Both the position numbers and the translations under genes were made by a program. Positions 23,222 through 33,180 of a stretch of 52,533 nt of DNA are shown here, piece by piece (within the stretch, counting starts at the first letter, position 1; the number at the start of each line of letters is the position of its first letter). Origin of the DNA: Bacteroidota bacterium (GTDB lineage Bacteria > Bacteroidota > Bacteroidia > NS11-12g > UBA9320). The notes beneath the pieces were generated by a model. That model made no database searches, was not told the origin of the DNA, and was given only the letters and a program-made list of their open reading frames with translations. The stretch lies in assembly GCA_002746305.1 (NCBI GenBank), contig NVWV01000010.1:4129-56661 (forward strand), written 5' to 3'.

Positions 23222-25477
23222 ATGATACAAAAATCTAATTACTTGATTTTGATCATACTTTTTTTGTTGCCTATTGGTCTTTTTGCTCAATCTGCAACGT
23301 ACGGAGAAAAGTATGCAGTCTCAATTAAAATTTCGAGTTTCACAAACAGTTCTGTGTCTTTTACATGGACTAGTGATGCCATTGTTTCAACTTCAATTTA
23401 TCGCAAAACAATTACTAGCTCCAACTGGAGTCGGTTAAAACGCAACCACACCTCTCAAAGCTATTCTGACAATTCCATTACTACTGGCACTGAATATGAA
23501 TACAAATTTGAGGTTAACACAGGAACAACACCGAGTTTAGCTTACGGCTATATTTCTTTCGGTGTAAAAGTGCCTCAAAAAACTAGCCGAGGCAACATGC
23601 TCCTCGTGGTGGACTCACGATTTGAGTCGTCCATAGCCACCGAAATTGATGTCCTTAAAGAGGACCTCCTAAGTGACGGATGGAACACTTTAGTGACATT
23701 TGTCAGCAAAGACACCACTGTACCTTATGTAAAGGCAGTTATTGACAGCATTAATTCCGCTAACTCATTAGACGGAATTTATCTAATCGGTCATATTCCA
23801 GTACCTTATTCTGGCTTATATTACCCTGACGGACATCCAGATCACAAAGGAGCTTGGCCCACTGACCTGTACTACGCATCAGATGCCAACGACTGGACAG
23901 ACAACTTATACAACTACACAAACTCAACTCGCCCCGTAAATTCCAATTTAATTAACGATGGGAAGTTTGACAATACAGAGATTGTTGGAGAAACATTTTG
24001 TGCTATCTCTAGAATTGATTTCTACAACCTACCCAAGGCAGAGAATAGTGAATTAACTACTCTTAAAAACTACCTAACCAAAGCTTCAAGTTACAAACAC
24101 GGAGAAATAGAAACTAATAATAAAGGCTTAATCGATGATAATCTTGCTGCCTTTTCAGAAGGCTTCTCCTTTAACGGCCACATGAATTTTGGAAGTTTAT
24201 TTGGAGATAGTGTGGATCAATCATCATTTCTTTCAGCATTAACCACAGAAACCTACAAATGGGGCTATGCCTGCGGATACGGTTCTGATTCCAGCCTTTC
24301 AGGCATAGGAACAGCTACAACTCTTAAGAATACTGATTATCAAGGTATATTTTCAATGGTTTTCGGAAGCTATTTTGGCGACTGGAATACTGAAGATAAT
24401 TTCATGAGATCACTATTAGCAGATGGCAAAATGCTGACTACTTGCTGGGCAGGTAGACCAAATTGGTTCTTTCACCACATGGGACTCAACAATCCTATAG
24501 CAACCTCGGCTAAAATGTCAGTAGAGAACAGCTCGAATAGCAGTTATCTCAGTACAACTTCCTATGATATTTATGGTAATTATTCGAACGGAGTCCATAT
24601 GCAGTTGTTGGGAGATTTATCACTACGTCAGAACTACAGCCCGACTCTAGGAACGTTTGAAGCTACTTACAACTCTAGCTCAAGCAACATAAATCTATCT
24701 TGGGATGCTCCTAGTAATGGCAGCATTGAAGAATACCAAATATACAAGTCACAAGACTCTCTAAGCAATTACACGCTGTTTGCGGTATTGTCAGGAACAG
24801 ATTCAACATTTACAGATACTACAATTTACGGTTCTGGTAACTACTACTATATCTCTTACGTCACTTTAGATTCTACTCTAAGTGGGAGTTATTACAATAG
24901 CTCCTTAGGAAGCTTTGTAAGTCTTGACACAACAGGTGTTGCCTCCGGAGCATCAACAGTTCCTGTTGAGTTATTCTCTTTTGATGTTAAAGAAAATAAT
25001 GGAAACGGTATTTTAAACTGGTCTACTGCAGCAGAAATAAACTCAAGTCATTTTGAACTTGAAAAAAGTATCAATGCTAGAGATTGGATTAAGTTTGATC
25101 ACGTGCAAGGAGCAGGAAACAGCAATTCAATTATTGAATATCAAAGCATAGACTACAAGCTAGGAAATGTAAAAACATATTACAGACTCAGGCTTTTAGA
25201 TTTTGATGGAAATTACGACTATTCTGGAATTCGTGTTATTGACAAGATAAAAAACAGATTGGTGGTCTACCCCAACCCTTCTATTTCCAACAAACTAAGT
25301 TTAGTTGGCCTATCAAGTAAAATATCAACGGACAAAGTCAGAATTATTGACAGTAGAGGAATGGAAGTTCCGTTCATACTATCTGGACCAAACAATGAAC
25401 ATGTAGAAATCCAACACGGTACAGGGGTTTACTATTTAGAATTCAAGAATGAATTTGTTAAGTTCATAATTCTATAA
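23222..25477 (+). CDS. T9SS-exported protein with FGSYFGDW/WAGRPxWFFHHM domain
   Basis: This 751-residue protein has a signal peptide (about 1-22, GLFAQ), an Fn3-like domain (25-110), then a large domain with Rossmann-like strands: NMLLVVDSRFESS, LDGIYLIGHIPVPYSGLYYPDG, WGYACGYGSDSSLSG and MVFGSYFGDWNTEDNFMR. A CWAGRPNWFFHHMGL segment follows. The domain layout recalls a caspase/gingipain-like fold, but I cannot match a His-Cys catalytic pair with confidence. A second Fn3-like domain and a VELFSFDVKENNGNGILNW linker precede the T9SS type A sorting domain (VYPNPSISNKL ... GVYYLEFK). It could be a secreted peptidase relative. Convergent with the 334-residue T9SS gene across a shared terminator. 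Confidence 0.8.
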   Translation: MIQKSNYLILIILFLLPIGLFAQSATYGEKYAVSIKISSFTNSSVSFTWTSDAIVSTSIYRKTITSSNWSRLKRNHTSQSYSDNSITTGTEYEYKFEVNTGTTPSLAYGYISFGVKVPQKTSRGNMLLVVDSRFESSIATEIDVLKEDLLSDGWNTLVTFVSKDTTVPYVKAVIDSINSANSLDGIYLIGHIPVPYSGLYYPDGHPDHKGAWPTDLYYASDANDWTDNLYNYTNSTRPVNSNLINDGKFDNTEIVGETFCAISRIDFYNLPKAENSELTTLKNYLTKASSYKHGEIETNNKGLIDDNLAAFSEGFSFNGHMNFGSLFGDSVDQSSFLSALTTETYKWGYACGYGSDSSLSGIGTATTLKNTDYQGIFSMVFGSYFGDWNTEDNFMRSLLADGKMLTTCWAGRPNWFFHHMGLNNPIATSAKMSVENSSNSSYLSTTSYDIYGNYSNGVHMQLLGDLSLRQNYSPTLGTFEATYNSSSSNINLSWDAPSNGSIEEYQIYKSQDSLSNYTLFAVLSGTDSTFTDTTIYGSGNYYYISYVTLDSTLSGSYYNSSLGSFVSLDTTGVASGASTVPVELFSFDVKENNGNGILNWSTAAEINSSHFELEKSINARDWIKFDHVQGAGNSNSIIEYQSIDYKLGNVKTYYRLRLLDFDGNYDYSGIRVIDKIKNRLVVYPNPSISNKLSLVGLSSKISTDKVRIIDSRGMEVPFILSGPNNEHVEIQHGTGVYYLEFKNEFVKFIIL

Positions 25478-25491
25478 AAGCTTAAAACAAC

Positions 25492-25530
25492 AAAAAGCCT
25501 TGTTAAGTTGAAACTTAACAAGGCTTTTTT
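25492..25530. terminator. Bidirectional terminator
   Basis: AAAAAGCCTTGTTAAGTT (25492-25509) and AACTTAACAAGGCTTTTT (25512-25529) form a perfect inverted repeat with A and T runs on both flanks. It lies between the convergent T9SS genes ending at 25477 and 25548, so it can serve both. Confidence 0.88.
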
Positions 25531-25547
25531 ATTTAGTTGAAATTATC

Positions 25548-26552
25548 TTACTTTATTATAAGTCTTTGATTGATTACTTCTTTATTCTCAGAAGTAATTC
25601 TAACAAAATAAACCCCAGGCTTAATTGAACTAACATCTACACTCGTAGCAGAATTCAAACTCTCAGTTAAAACCGTTTGTCCACTCAAGTTGGTCAATGT
25701 GATCACATTAGAAACATATTCACCTCCAACGTGACTCACGTTCAAAGTACCATTTGTAGGATTTGGAAATATTACAACATCCTTCTTAATAGCTAAGTCA
25801 ACTTTCAGAATAGCAAAAGTTTCAGTTTGTCCATCAAAATCAATTTGAACTAATTTATAGAATAAGTTATCATCCTTAGAACCCACTTGATCAACTACTG
25901 AATAACTACTGATACTTGCAGATGTTCCAGAACCAGAAACGGTTTGAACCAATTCAAACTCTTGACCATTGTTACTCTTGTAGATTTCAAATCTATCGTT
26001 GTTTAACTCACTCGCCGTCTTCCAGTTTAACTCAACAACGGATCCAGTAAGTTTAGAATCAAGAACCTTATAATCAAAGTTCATTAACTCAACAGGTACT
26101 GGCGGATTAGCAGGGTCGTATCCACCTAAATTAATAATATCATTGAATGAAAAAGTCGCATTCCCTCCTGAACATGAAGCAATATTGGAACTTCCTAATC
26201 TGAATTTTTGATTTGCATTGCAAGGAGATGGTGCATGAAGGTCGCCTCCATTACCCATTACAAGTACTGTATTTGCACCAAGGCTCCATGTATAATTAGC
26301 ATTCCAACTTACTACACCGCTATCTACAATATAGATAATCAAATCAGTACTTGCATACGTTGTATTATGATTGTCGATATAGAGAGTATCACTAGAACTT
26401 CCAATCCAGAGAGTATCTCCGTCGGATAATGTACTGCAAAAACTTGCTGAAGAAATTGATACCGCACCAGTGATGGTACATTTGTTTGCCGCTTCTGTAG
26501 TTATGAAGCCGAAAAGCACTAATATAAGTGCCAAGGTTGATAGTTTTTTCAT
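25548..26552 (-). CDS. T9SS type A surface protein, unknown function
   Basis: This 334-residue protein has a signal peptide (about 1-21, TTEAA). The N-terminal domain (SGDxLWIGSSSDTLYIDN ... YTWSLGANTVLVMGNGGDL) is beta-rich and repetitive. Then comes the VPVELMNFDYKVLDSK ... VELNWKTASELNNDRFEIYKS linker, a module that precedes many T9SS type A domains, and the sorting domain FPNPTNGTLNVSH ... IKPGVYFVRI ... RLIIK. There is no enzyme signature. The leader before the ATG is an unusual run of CATCATCATCTCATCA-type triplets. Confidence 0.82.
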   Translation of the reverse strand: MKKLSTLALILVLFGFITTEAANKCTITGAVSISSASFCSTLSDGDTLWIGSSSDTLYIDNHNTTYASTDLIIYIVDSGVVSWNANYTWSLGANTVLVMGNGGDLHAPSPCNANQKFRLGSSNIASCSGGNATFSFNDIINLGGYDPANPPVPVELMNFDYKVLDSKLTGSVVELNWKTASELNNDRFEIYKSNNGQEFELVQTVSGSGTSASISSYSVVDQVGSKDDNLFYKLVQIDFDGQTETFAILKVDLAIKKDVVIFPNPTNGTLNVSHVGGEYVSNVITLTNLSGQTVLTESLNSATSVDVSSIKPGVYFVRITSENKEVINQRLIIK

Positions 26553-27035
26553 TGATGAGATGATGATGAGTTAAAATTAAAGTTATTTAAATTATTTAAG
26601 AGTTGTGCTGTAGTATAAAGTGTAAGAACATAATTCACACCCTCTTTTCGTATACAAAAGTAGTCTAATATTTTGTCATATGTTGATAAGGTGTTAGCTC
26701 ACCCCTAAGTACTTCACAAACCTCTCCCGATTGTCATGTTAGCGTAGATACACAACTACAATAGCATAAATGACTGATTATCAAGCATTAAAATTGAAAA
26801 AAATACGCTCATATTGGTTCCCTAAATCCCGAAACTAGTCGTCCTAATTTGATTTTACAATCCATTTTTTAGACAATGTTTTCCGAAAATGGGAACAATA
26901 TTTTCACATTTACAAAAATTAATAAACAGGTACATAAGATATTACGCTCTCATTTAACTTTTTTATGACCTACTTTAACACCGGATTCTAGACTCTTTTA
27001 CAGCTAGATTATTAATCAATGTATGTTAACCTAAA
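26553..27035. other. Gene-free stretch
   Basis: This AT-rich gap lies upstream of the 334-residue T9SS gene and downstream of the LytTR regulator gene. Apart from the CATCATC-type leader and short inverted repeats around 26877-26895 I find nothing in it: no reading frame with a plausible start, no tRNA and no clear promoter box. Confidence 0.4.
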
Positions 27036-27767
27036 TTATATCTTCATTAAACCTTGCACATTTGACAAATAAGCCCTCCCCGAAATCAACTCTGTAGATG
27101 TGGTATCGTCCATCACAATTTTAAATCTTGAATTGAAGTAACTCTTAATCTCAACTATATTTTGAGTATTTACCAGGATCCCTTTTTGAATTCTACAAAA
27201 TGAACTTAATTTTTCCTGTAACTCATTTAATGAATAAGACAACAAATAAGACTCCCCCCCTACTGTGTACAGGGAAACATATTTAGAATCAGCAGAAAAA
27301 TGAGAAATATCATCCAGCTCTATAAATCGAACACCTTCTTTGGTATTGACAGGAAATTGTTCCTTGATCTTAAGAGCTCCATATTCTGACGGAATGACTT
27401 CTCGTTCTCCTGTTCCCTTAGTAGCTATTTTTAGCATTGCCTTATCGAATCTTTCTTGAGACACTGGTTTTAACAAATAGTCGAAAGCGTCATGTTCAAA
27501 GGCATCTATTGCAAATTCTTTATAAGCTGTGGTAAATATAACATGCGTAGAACTTGGAATACTTTTTAATGCCTCCATACCTGTCATCCCGGGCATTTCA
27601 ATGTCCAAAAGTATAAAGTCTATTTGATTGGTTTTTAAAAATGCTATCAGAGATTTAGGCTCTTCAAACTCCGCCACTATAGTAATCAATCGACTATGCT
27701 TATCGAGCAACCTTCTAAGCCTTTTTCTGGCTAACTCCTCATCATCTACTAATATACATTTATACAT
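27036..27767 (-). CDS. LytTR-family response regulator
   Basis: This 243-residue protein has a receiver domain (CILVDDEELARK; phosphoacceptor Asp55 in LLDIEMPGM; Lys in FDYLLKPVS) and a C-terminal LytTR DNA-binding domain (about 140-243, FPVNTKEGVRFIELDDISHFSA ... YVSLYT ... FCRIQKGILVNTQNI). It is phosphorylated by a LytS-type kinase and binds paired short DNA repeats. The partner is the kinase gene just upstream, which overlaps it by eight bases. Confidence 0.93.
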   Translation of the reverse strand: MYKCILVDDEELARKRLRRLLDKHSRLITIVAEFEEPKSLIAFLKTNQIDFILLDIEMPGMTGMEALKSIPSSTHVIFTTAYKEFAIDAFEHDAFDYLLKPVSQERFDKAMLKIATKGTGEREVIPSEYGALKIKEQFPVNTKEGVRFIELDDISHFSADSKYVSLYTVGGESYLLSYSLNELQEKLSSFCRIQKGILVNTQNIVEIKSYFNSRFKIVMDDTTSTELISGRAYLSNVQGLMKI

Positions 27768-28851
27768 TGCTATCCTCTTTCAAATTTATAGTTATCCGAA
27801 CCATTTTATTTGGAGTTTGGCTAAAATGCATAGCATAACCTCCTTTATAATAAGACTGCAACATAGAATCCGTGCCCTTTAATCCTGAATTCCAATTCAT
27901 TTCCTCTGGGAAAGGTTTACCTGTATCCATTACCTCCGCTACTAGCATTTCATCCTTCACATAGGCTTTCACTGTTATAGAAAGGTCTGGATTCTCCCGA
28001 TTATGCTTTAACGCATTCTCTACGATTGGAAGCAAGAAAAACTTAGGTGTTTTTATAAAAGCTGCCTCATCAGATAACACTACATCGTAATCTACCGCGT
28101 CTCCAAAACGTATTTTTTCGATTTGTAAATAATTGATAACGGCATCCAATTCTTCTGCCATCGAATGGTCATTCTCCGTTGATGAATAAAGAGATCTCCT
28201 TAAAAAATCAGAGAGATGAATCACCAAGTCTTCTGCCTTCTCTGGAGAATCATAAATCAATGTAAGTACACTGTTCAAAGTATTGAAAATGAAATGTGGT
28301 TTTACATTGGCAGTGTACAACTGAAGCTGCAGTACGTTTAGCTCTTCGGATAGGTTTTGAACTTTTTCTCGTTCTTCTTTTAACTTATCCTTTCCCGCAT
28401 CGATATATCCTTCTCTGTAAAAAGCAGGAATGGTAAATATTAGTGTAATCACAATATTGGTTATCACGTTAGTCCAATAGGGGCCTACTTCACCCATTGT
28501 GCCAAAGGCTAAGGTATCATCATCATAAAAACCAATGAACTCTCCTAGTTCATTCATGAATATAGTAGCCAAGCATATAACAACCAGCGAAATTGCTACC
28601 TTAATTAACACCTTCTTACCAATACCATTCTTTGGCATATGCTCCCCCACTTTAATATCAAATAGATAATTGGCAAGAACTACCGATCCTGGTAAAAATA
28701 TATCTTCCAATAGAAATAGAAGGCCAATTTTAGTAAATAAAGAACCCTCCCCTCCTAGCAATATTATTACCACAAATACTCCAGTATATATAGATATACC
28801 GATAATATAGTTTCTATACCTTTTTTTGTACTTCTCCTTTATCGTTTGCAT
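27760..28851 (-). CDS. LytS/YehU-type membrane sensor histidine kinase
   Basis: This 363-residue protein has four hydrophobic helices (about 15-33, 43-63, 80-100 and 124-144), a short coiled coil and a His_kinase domain with the phosphoacceptor His186 in NVKPHFIFNTLNS. The ATPase part has LPIVENALKHN (N box) and GKPFPEEMNWNSGLKGTDSML. No extracytoplasmic sensor domain is present, so the signal is probably sensed in or near the membrane. It forms an operon with the LytTR regulator behind it. Confidence 0.92.
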   Translation of the reverse strand: MQTIKEKYKKRYRNYIIGISIYTGVFVVIILLGGEGSLFTKIGLLFLLEDIFLPGSVVLANYLFDIKVGEHMPKNGIGKKVLIKVAISLVVICLATIFMNELGEFIGFYDDDTLAFGTMGEVGPYWTNVITNIVITLIFTIPAFYREGYIDAGKDKLKEEREKVQNLSEELNVLQLQLYTANVKPHFIFNTLNSVLTLIYDSPEKAEDLVIHLSDFLRRSLYSSTENDHSMAEELDAVINYLQIEKIRFGDAVDYDVVLSDEAAFIKTPKFFLLPIVENALKHNRENPDLSITVKAYVKDEMLVAEVMDTGKPFPEEMNWNSGLKGTDSMLQSYYKGGYAMHFSQTPNKMVRITINLKEDSNV

Positions 28852-28930
28852 ATATACCTGTTCTTAGCTTTTATTTGTTTGACTCTTTTGAACTGAAATT
28901 AAATTGGCTTAACAATGGTAATTTATTTCT

Positions 28931-31429
28931 TTAATAAGACCACTTATTTGTAAAACTGTTATAAAAATCTACCCCAAACTTAAAGCCTGCGGATACTTCT
29001 GTCTGGGTACTATTGGAGACTACATAAGCACCACTGAATTTAAAGAGTTGTTTTCTAATTCTAACTATTCGTTCTAAACCAGCATAAAATTCTGCGTGTT
29101 TAAAGTCATTTTCTTTTACTAATAGTGCTCCTCCACCAGCAAAAGTGTGTATTCTTAACCTATTAACAAGTGGCACCTTATTTAGTATAGCCCCATTAAA
29201 ATGATGAATGAATTGACTTTGCAAATAATTATTGGTCGTAGAAACACTAGGGCCAAGTAATTGAAACGATCTCAATGGGTCTGAAAACAACAACTCGTCT
29301 GAACCTCTAAAGTACTTTCTATCTGCAATTCTAATTTGTTGATTATTTAAGAATCGCCCTGCAAATACCTTGTAGTTAAATGCTCCAAATGACTTAAGTT
29401 GAATCTCTTGAAAAGCACTTATTTGTAAAAAATCATAGTTTACATCACTTCCTAACACTGAATTTAGTCCTTTCTTATAATTCACCTTAAAAGTAGGATA
29501 ACCACTCCCTTTTATTAGTTTTTTATGTGGTGTCATGACGTACTTCTGAAAAGGAACTAAGGTTAGATTCACATCTAGTAAAACTTCCTTGTAGGATTGA
29601 AATTCTTTCGGAATATTCACAGAGCCAAAGACATCATCTGACCAATTGGATAGTTCCAAGTTATCAATTGATGTATATTGTCCATATTCTGCATGCACAT
29701 CCAATAACACTCCATTTAGCAACTCATAAACACTCCCTGCACCAAATTCTACTTTGTCTATATAGTTGCTTCTACTAAATGTTGCGGTTAGAGATTCGTA
29801 ATCGTTTATCATTTCGTAACTATTGCTTCCTGACACTCTAAAACTCGCAAACTTCTTAGGCAGATAGGTGTAACTAGCACTTAATGCTCCCTTCAAGTTT
29901 TTATTCTGAAATCCATAGTTCACATCATATCCAATCTTTAAAGCGTTAGCTTTAACCCATTCCTTATTCCAATACCCAGACACAGCCTGCCTATAACCTC
30001 CTACAGCAAAGGGATGTACAGTATTTAGCAGTGAACTAAAGAACCATGTTCTTTTTTTCTCTCTGCTATACAACCAAACACCGTTTAAAGTCACGTCCCA
30101 TATATTAATTTTACGGGGTAAGGAATCTAAATATTTAAAGTAGGCAGCACTCTTCTTGTAAGTGCTTAAACTATCCTGTATATGGATAAAGGATAATTCT
30201 CTTGGTTTTAGAGTATTGGGCCTTACTGAATTCCAAAAGGTATCAGACTTTTCATATGCATTATCTTCAAATATGATTGACCCATGATTTAAAAAAGAGG
30301 AAGATATTTCAGTACTTACATCATAATTACTATACCGTAGTAAGGTGTTTCCATACGCCGATTTATTCCCTTTTAAGTTGGTGTGATATGAAAATTCTTC
30401 ATCCAATAGGACATACTGTTTACTAGAAACTTCCTTGTACCGCTGTATCAGCTTAAAGTACTTGAAAAACTTCATGGAATGAGGAGGTATCTCCAATTCT
30501 GTTCCTATAAGTGCAAAAGTCTCGTCTTCAATAAACAAGAAACCTTGAAATACATTAGCGTTCTTAAGTTTAGGAGTTACTTTGATCTTGTAGACCTTCT
30601 TGCCTCCTTCAAAGAATGATTCTTCCAAATCAAAATTGTACATAACAAATGCTGTAGGGCCAATTGGAGATGGGTAGGGATTTTCATTAAAAGATGGAAG
30701 ATCAATTGCTCCTTTGTAGAAATTAAAATCTACTTCATTTTTATCCGGTTCGAAAAGCAGCGGATTATTCACCGTAACTTGTCTTTCATATGCATCTGTT
30801 TTTTGAAAGGAAAATTCCAATACGAGTTGGCTCTGATCTCGCTTACCTAAATCCTTATACCCTAGTTTTACTTCCTTATATTTATTGGGTTTGGTATAAA
30901 AAAGGTCTGAATAGGACTCAATAAAATTCACTTTTTCTTTATTCAGTAGATCGGATTGTGTTTGATCATTTTTTTCCGGATCTCCATACTCTATTGAAGT
31001 TTTGCTATATACATTGCATTTATATCTAGCCACATTATTTAGAAATTCTTTTCTGTTATTTCTTACCTTGGTTATTATTTGCTTAGCAAGGTCTCGTTTA
31101 TCGGAAGAAACTACAACCTCTCCCAAACTCGCGGCATTAATGTTGAGTTTTACGGTTAGATATTCATTTGTAAGTTGCACCTCTACCTTTTTTTCCAAGT
31201 CTGAGTATCCTACCGAACTAATCACAAGCACTTGACTACCAATAGGTGAAGAAATACTAAACTCTCCATTCAACGTGGCTACCGTACCATATGAAGTGTT
31301 CTTTAGATATATCGTGGCATATGGGATCGGTTGATTATCCGTATTTACAACTTTACCAGATACTTGTTGAGCCAATGCCACACCAGAGAGCAACACAAGC
31401 ATAATGAGTATAAAATATTTCTTGATCAT
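28931..31429 (-). CDS. DUF5686 / carboxypeptidase-like regulatory domain outer-membrane protein
   Basis: This 832-residue protein has a signal peptide (about 1-20, GVALAQ), then a carboxypeptidase-D regulatory-like domain (QVSGKVVNTDNQPIPYATIYLK ... LVISSVGY, residues 21-110). The rest matches DUF5686, ending as a beta-barrel with an aromatic C-terminus (DFYNSFTNKWSY). Such proteins sit in the outer membrane of Bacteroidota; their function is unknown. It stands 80 bases upstream of the kinase/regulator pair on the same strand, so the three may be linked, but no promoter or terminator decides this. Confidence 0.88.
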   Translation of the reverse strand: MIKKYFILIMLVLLSGVALAQQVSGKVVNTDNQPIPYATIYLKNTSYGTVATLNGEFSISSPIGSQVLVISSVGYSDLEKKVEVQLTNEYLTVKLNINAASLGEVVVSSDKRDLAKQIITKVRNNRKEFLNNVARYKCNVYSKTSIEYGDPEKNDQTQSDLLNKEKVNFIESYSDLFYTKPNKYKEVKLGYKDLGKRDQSQLVLEFSFQKTDAYERQVTVNNPLLFEPDKNEVDFNFYKGAIDLPSFNENPYPSPIGPTAFVMYNFDLEESFFEGGKKVYKIKVTPKLKNANVFQGFLFIEDETFALIGTELEIPPHSMKFFKYFKLIQRYKEVSSKQYVLLDEEFSYHTNLKGNKSAYGNTLLRYSNYDVSTEISSSFLNHGSIIFEDNAYEKSDTFWNSVRPNTLKPRELSFIHIQDSLSTYKKSAAYFKYLDSLPRKINIWDVTLNGVWLYSREKKRTWFFSSLLNTVHPFAVGGYRQAVSGYWNKEWVKANALKIGYDVNYGFQNKNLKGALSASYTYLPKKFASFRVSGSNSYEMINDYESLTATFSRSNYIDKVEFGAGSVYELLNGVLLDVHAEYGQYTSIDNLELSNWSDDVFGSVNIPKEFQSYKEVLLDVNLTLVPFQKYVMTPHKKLIKGSGYPTFKVNYKKGLNSVLGSDVNYDFLQISAFQEIQLKSFGAFNYKVFAGRFLNNQQIRIADRKYFRGSDELLFSDPLRSFQLLGPSVSTTNNYLQSQFIHHFNGAILNKVPLVNRLRIHTFAGGGALLVKENDFKHAEFYAGLERIVRIRKQLFKFSGAYVVSNSTQTEVSAGFKFGVDFYNSFTNKWSY

Positions 31430-31473
31430 AATTTCAATAAATTAATAGTGAAGGATAGATGTAAAATGCTGAG

Positions 31474-32934
31474 CTAGTTGCTAGCCTTTACTATCTTGGC
31501 ATAAGAACGCTTGCCATCAATATCCGTCAGCAGAGCGGTATAACTACCGGGCTTCCAATCTCGCGTATTGATTGAAACACTACCGCCGATTAAATCTGAT
31601 ATGCTTAGAGAATAAATGGTTTGACCGTATGCATTTACAATGTCAATTTCGGCTAGTTGCATTGTAGAACTAGAAACATCAATTATCATTTTATGTTGAA
31701 TTGGGTTGGGATAAATGCGAGTAGTTGTTATTCTATTCTTACTTGTTTTAACTCCCGCAAACTCACGATAATGATTTAGAGTATGCATATATAACGTTCT
31801 TGCTACTAGGTCAGTAAAATCATTTCCTAAACTATCCTGATTGGACAATACCGAAATACTAATGCCATTGGTCGTATCTGAAAAATTAGAACAGATCTGA
31901 CCCAACCATGTACCGCCGTGAGAAAATATATCATTTCCCATGAATCTGCTTTTGAAAAGACCAAGCCCATATGATTTACCAGAACCTGCACTTACAAAAC
32001 CGAACATGTCATTCGTTAAAGTTGATTTCTTAATGATGTTACCTGCCAACAGCAATTTCCAAAACTTAGCATTATCCTCTGCTGTAGATACGATACAACC
32101 TGCTGATGTAGCCATACTATTTACTTGTGAAGGAACTAAGTCATTATCTCCATAGTTTCCCATATCTGAGATGTACTCGCCACTGTAGATATATGTCCAA
32201 AAATGTGCGTATGTATCTGTCACATCTTCAAATGGAGCAATAAACGTGTGGTCAAGGTTATGTGGATCTAGAATCCTGTTACGAAGAACAGTATACCAAG
32301 GCTTACCTGTAACTTTTTCAATTATCAATCCAGCAACCGCATAGTTGGTATTGCAATAGGACCACTTTTCTCCTGGTGAAAACTCGGGCTGATTTACAAA
32401 AGTATTTAGTAACTCATCAAACGTCCACATCTTTGACAAATCCTTATTCATTTCAATATAAAAATCATTGTGACCCGTATACGAAAACAGGCCGCTTGTA
32501 TGATTCAACAGTTGCTTTATGGTAATACCACCATCTATATTACTGTACCCTTGTATCCATGTCCCTATTGTATCATCTAAAGAAACTAGACCATCCTCTT
32601 TTAGAAGTAAAATCAATGTACTTACAAAGGTTTTCGTATTACTTCCTATTCCAATAAGCATATCTTCTTCCAGTGCAGTATTTGCAGACGATACTCCCAC
32701 GGCCGATTTCCAAATTCCTTGCTTTGGATAAGAAACAGCCACACTTAGTCCTTTCACATTATAATTAGTGGCAAGTTCCTCTAAAGATTGTTGTAGTTTA
32801 GTTTGGAGGGCAGATGGTATCTGTGCATTTGCTCTCAAACCACTAGTTACAAGAAAAACAAAAACAGCTACAAGTTTTAGGCTAATATTTTTAAATGTGT
32901 TTGCGTTTGATTTATTTGTTTGTTTGTAATTCAT
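31474..32934 (-). CDS. T9SS-exported serine hydrolase (class C beta-lactamase/DD-peptidase fold)
   Basis: This 486-residue protein has a signal peptide (about 18-37, GLRANAQ) and a serine hydrolase domain with all three active-site motifs: SNTK (Ser98, Lys101), YCN (Tyr193, Asn195, in place of YSN) and HGG (His339). Residues ~405-486 (RIYPNPIQHKMIIDV ... WKPGSYTALL) are a T9SS type A sorting domain. The domain resembles D-Ala-D-Ala carboxypeptidases, esterases and AmpC; location outside the cell and the HGG motif favour an esterase or peptidase. Antibiotic resistance should not be assumed. It has no operon partner apart from the DUF5686 gene 45 bases downstream. Confidence 0.88.
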   Translation of the reverse strand: MNYKQTNKSNANTFKNISLKLVAVFVFLVTSGLRANAQIPSALQTKLQQSLEELATNYNVKGLSVAVSYPKQGIWKSAVGVSSANTALEEDMLIGIGSNTKTFVSTLILLLKEDGLVSLDDTIGTWIQGYSNIDGGITIKQLLNHTSGLFSYTGHNDFYIEMNKDLSKMWTFDELLNTFVNQPEFSPGEKWSYCNTNYAVAGLIIEKVTGKPWYTVLRNRILDPHNLDHTFIAPFEDVTDTYAHFWTYIYSGEYISDMGNYGDNDLVPSQVNSMATSAGCIVSTAEDNAKFWKLLLAGNIIKKSTLTNDMFGFVSAGSGKSYGLGLFKSRFMGNDIFSHGGTWLGQICSNFSDTTNGISISVLSNQDSLGNDFTDLVARTLYMHTLNHYREFAGVKTSKNRITTTRIYPNPIQHKMIIDVSSSTMQLAEIDIVNAYGQTIYSLSISDLIGGSVSINTRDWKPGSYTALLTDIDGKRSYAKIVKASN

Positions 32935-33180
32935 ACTTCAAGGGTAGACCTTCCAAACTCTCTTGAGAATGAATTTCTGACAAGCTGCATTTTGGAGAAC
33001 CTGAAGTACATAATTAGACTTAAAATGGTTCAGTAGCCTATTAATATTTACTATTCACCTACTGGTTCCAAGCGACGCAAAGCCGCAGTATAGTTATCAT
33101 GTAAGAGTCAATTAGCAGGTCAAACAATCAATTCAGGCTTGTTGTAACAAAACAAGTTCTCAAAATGTCTTAATAAGATA

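Noticed and set aside
31474..32934. Beta-lactam resistance gene
   Set aside because: The class C fold motifs are present, but the protein is a T9SS-exported enzyme with HGG and YCN motifs; esterases and DD-peptidases share them and no resistance context is seen.
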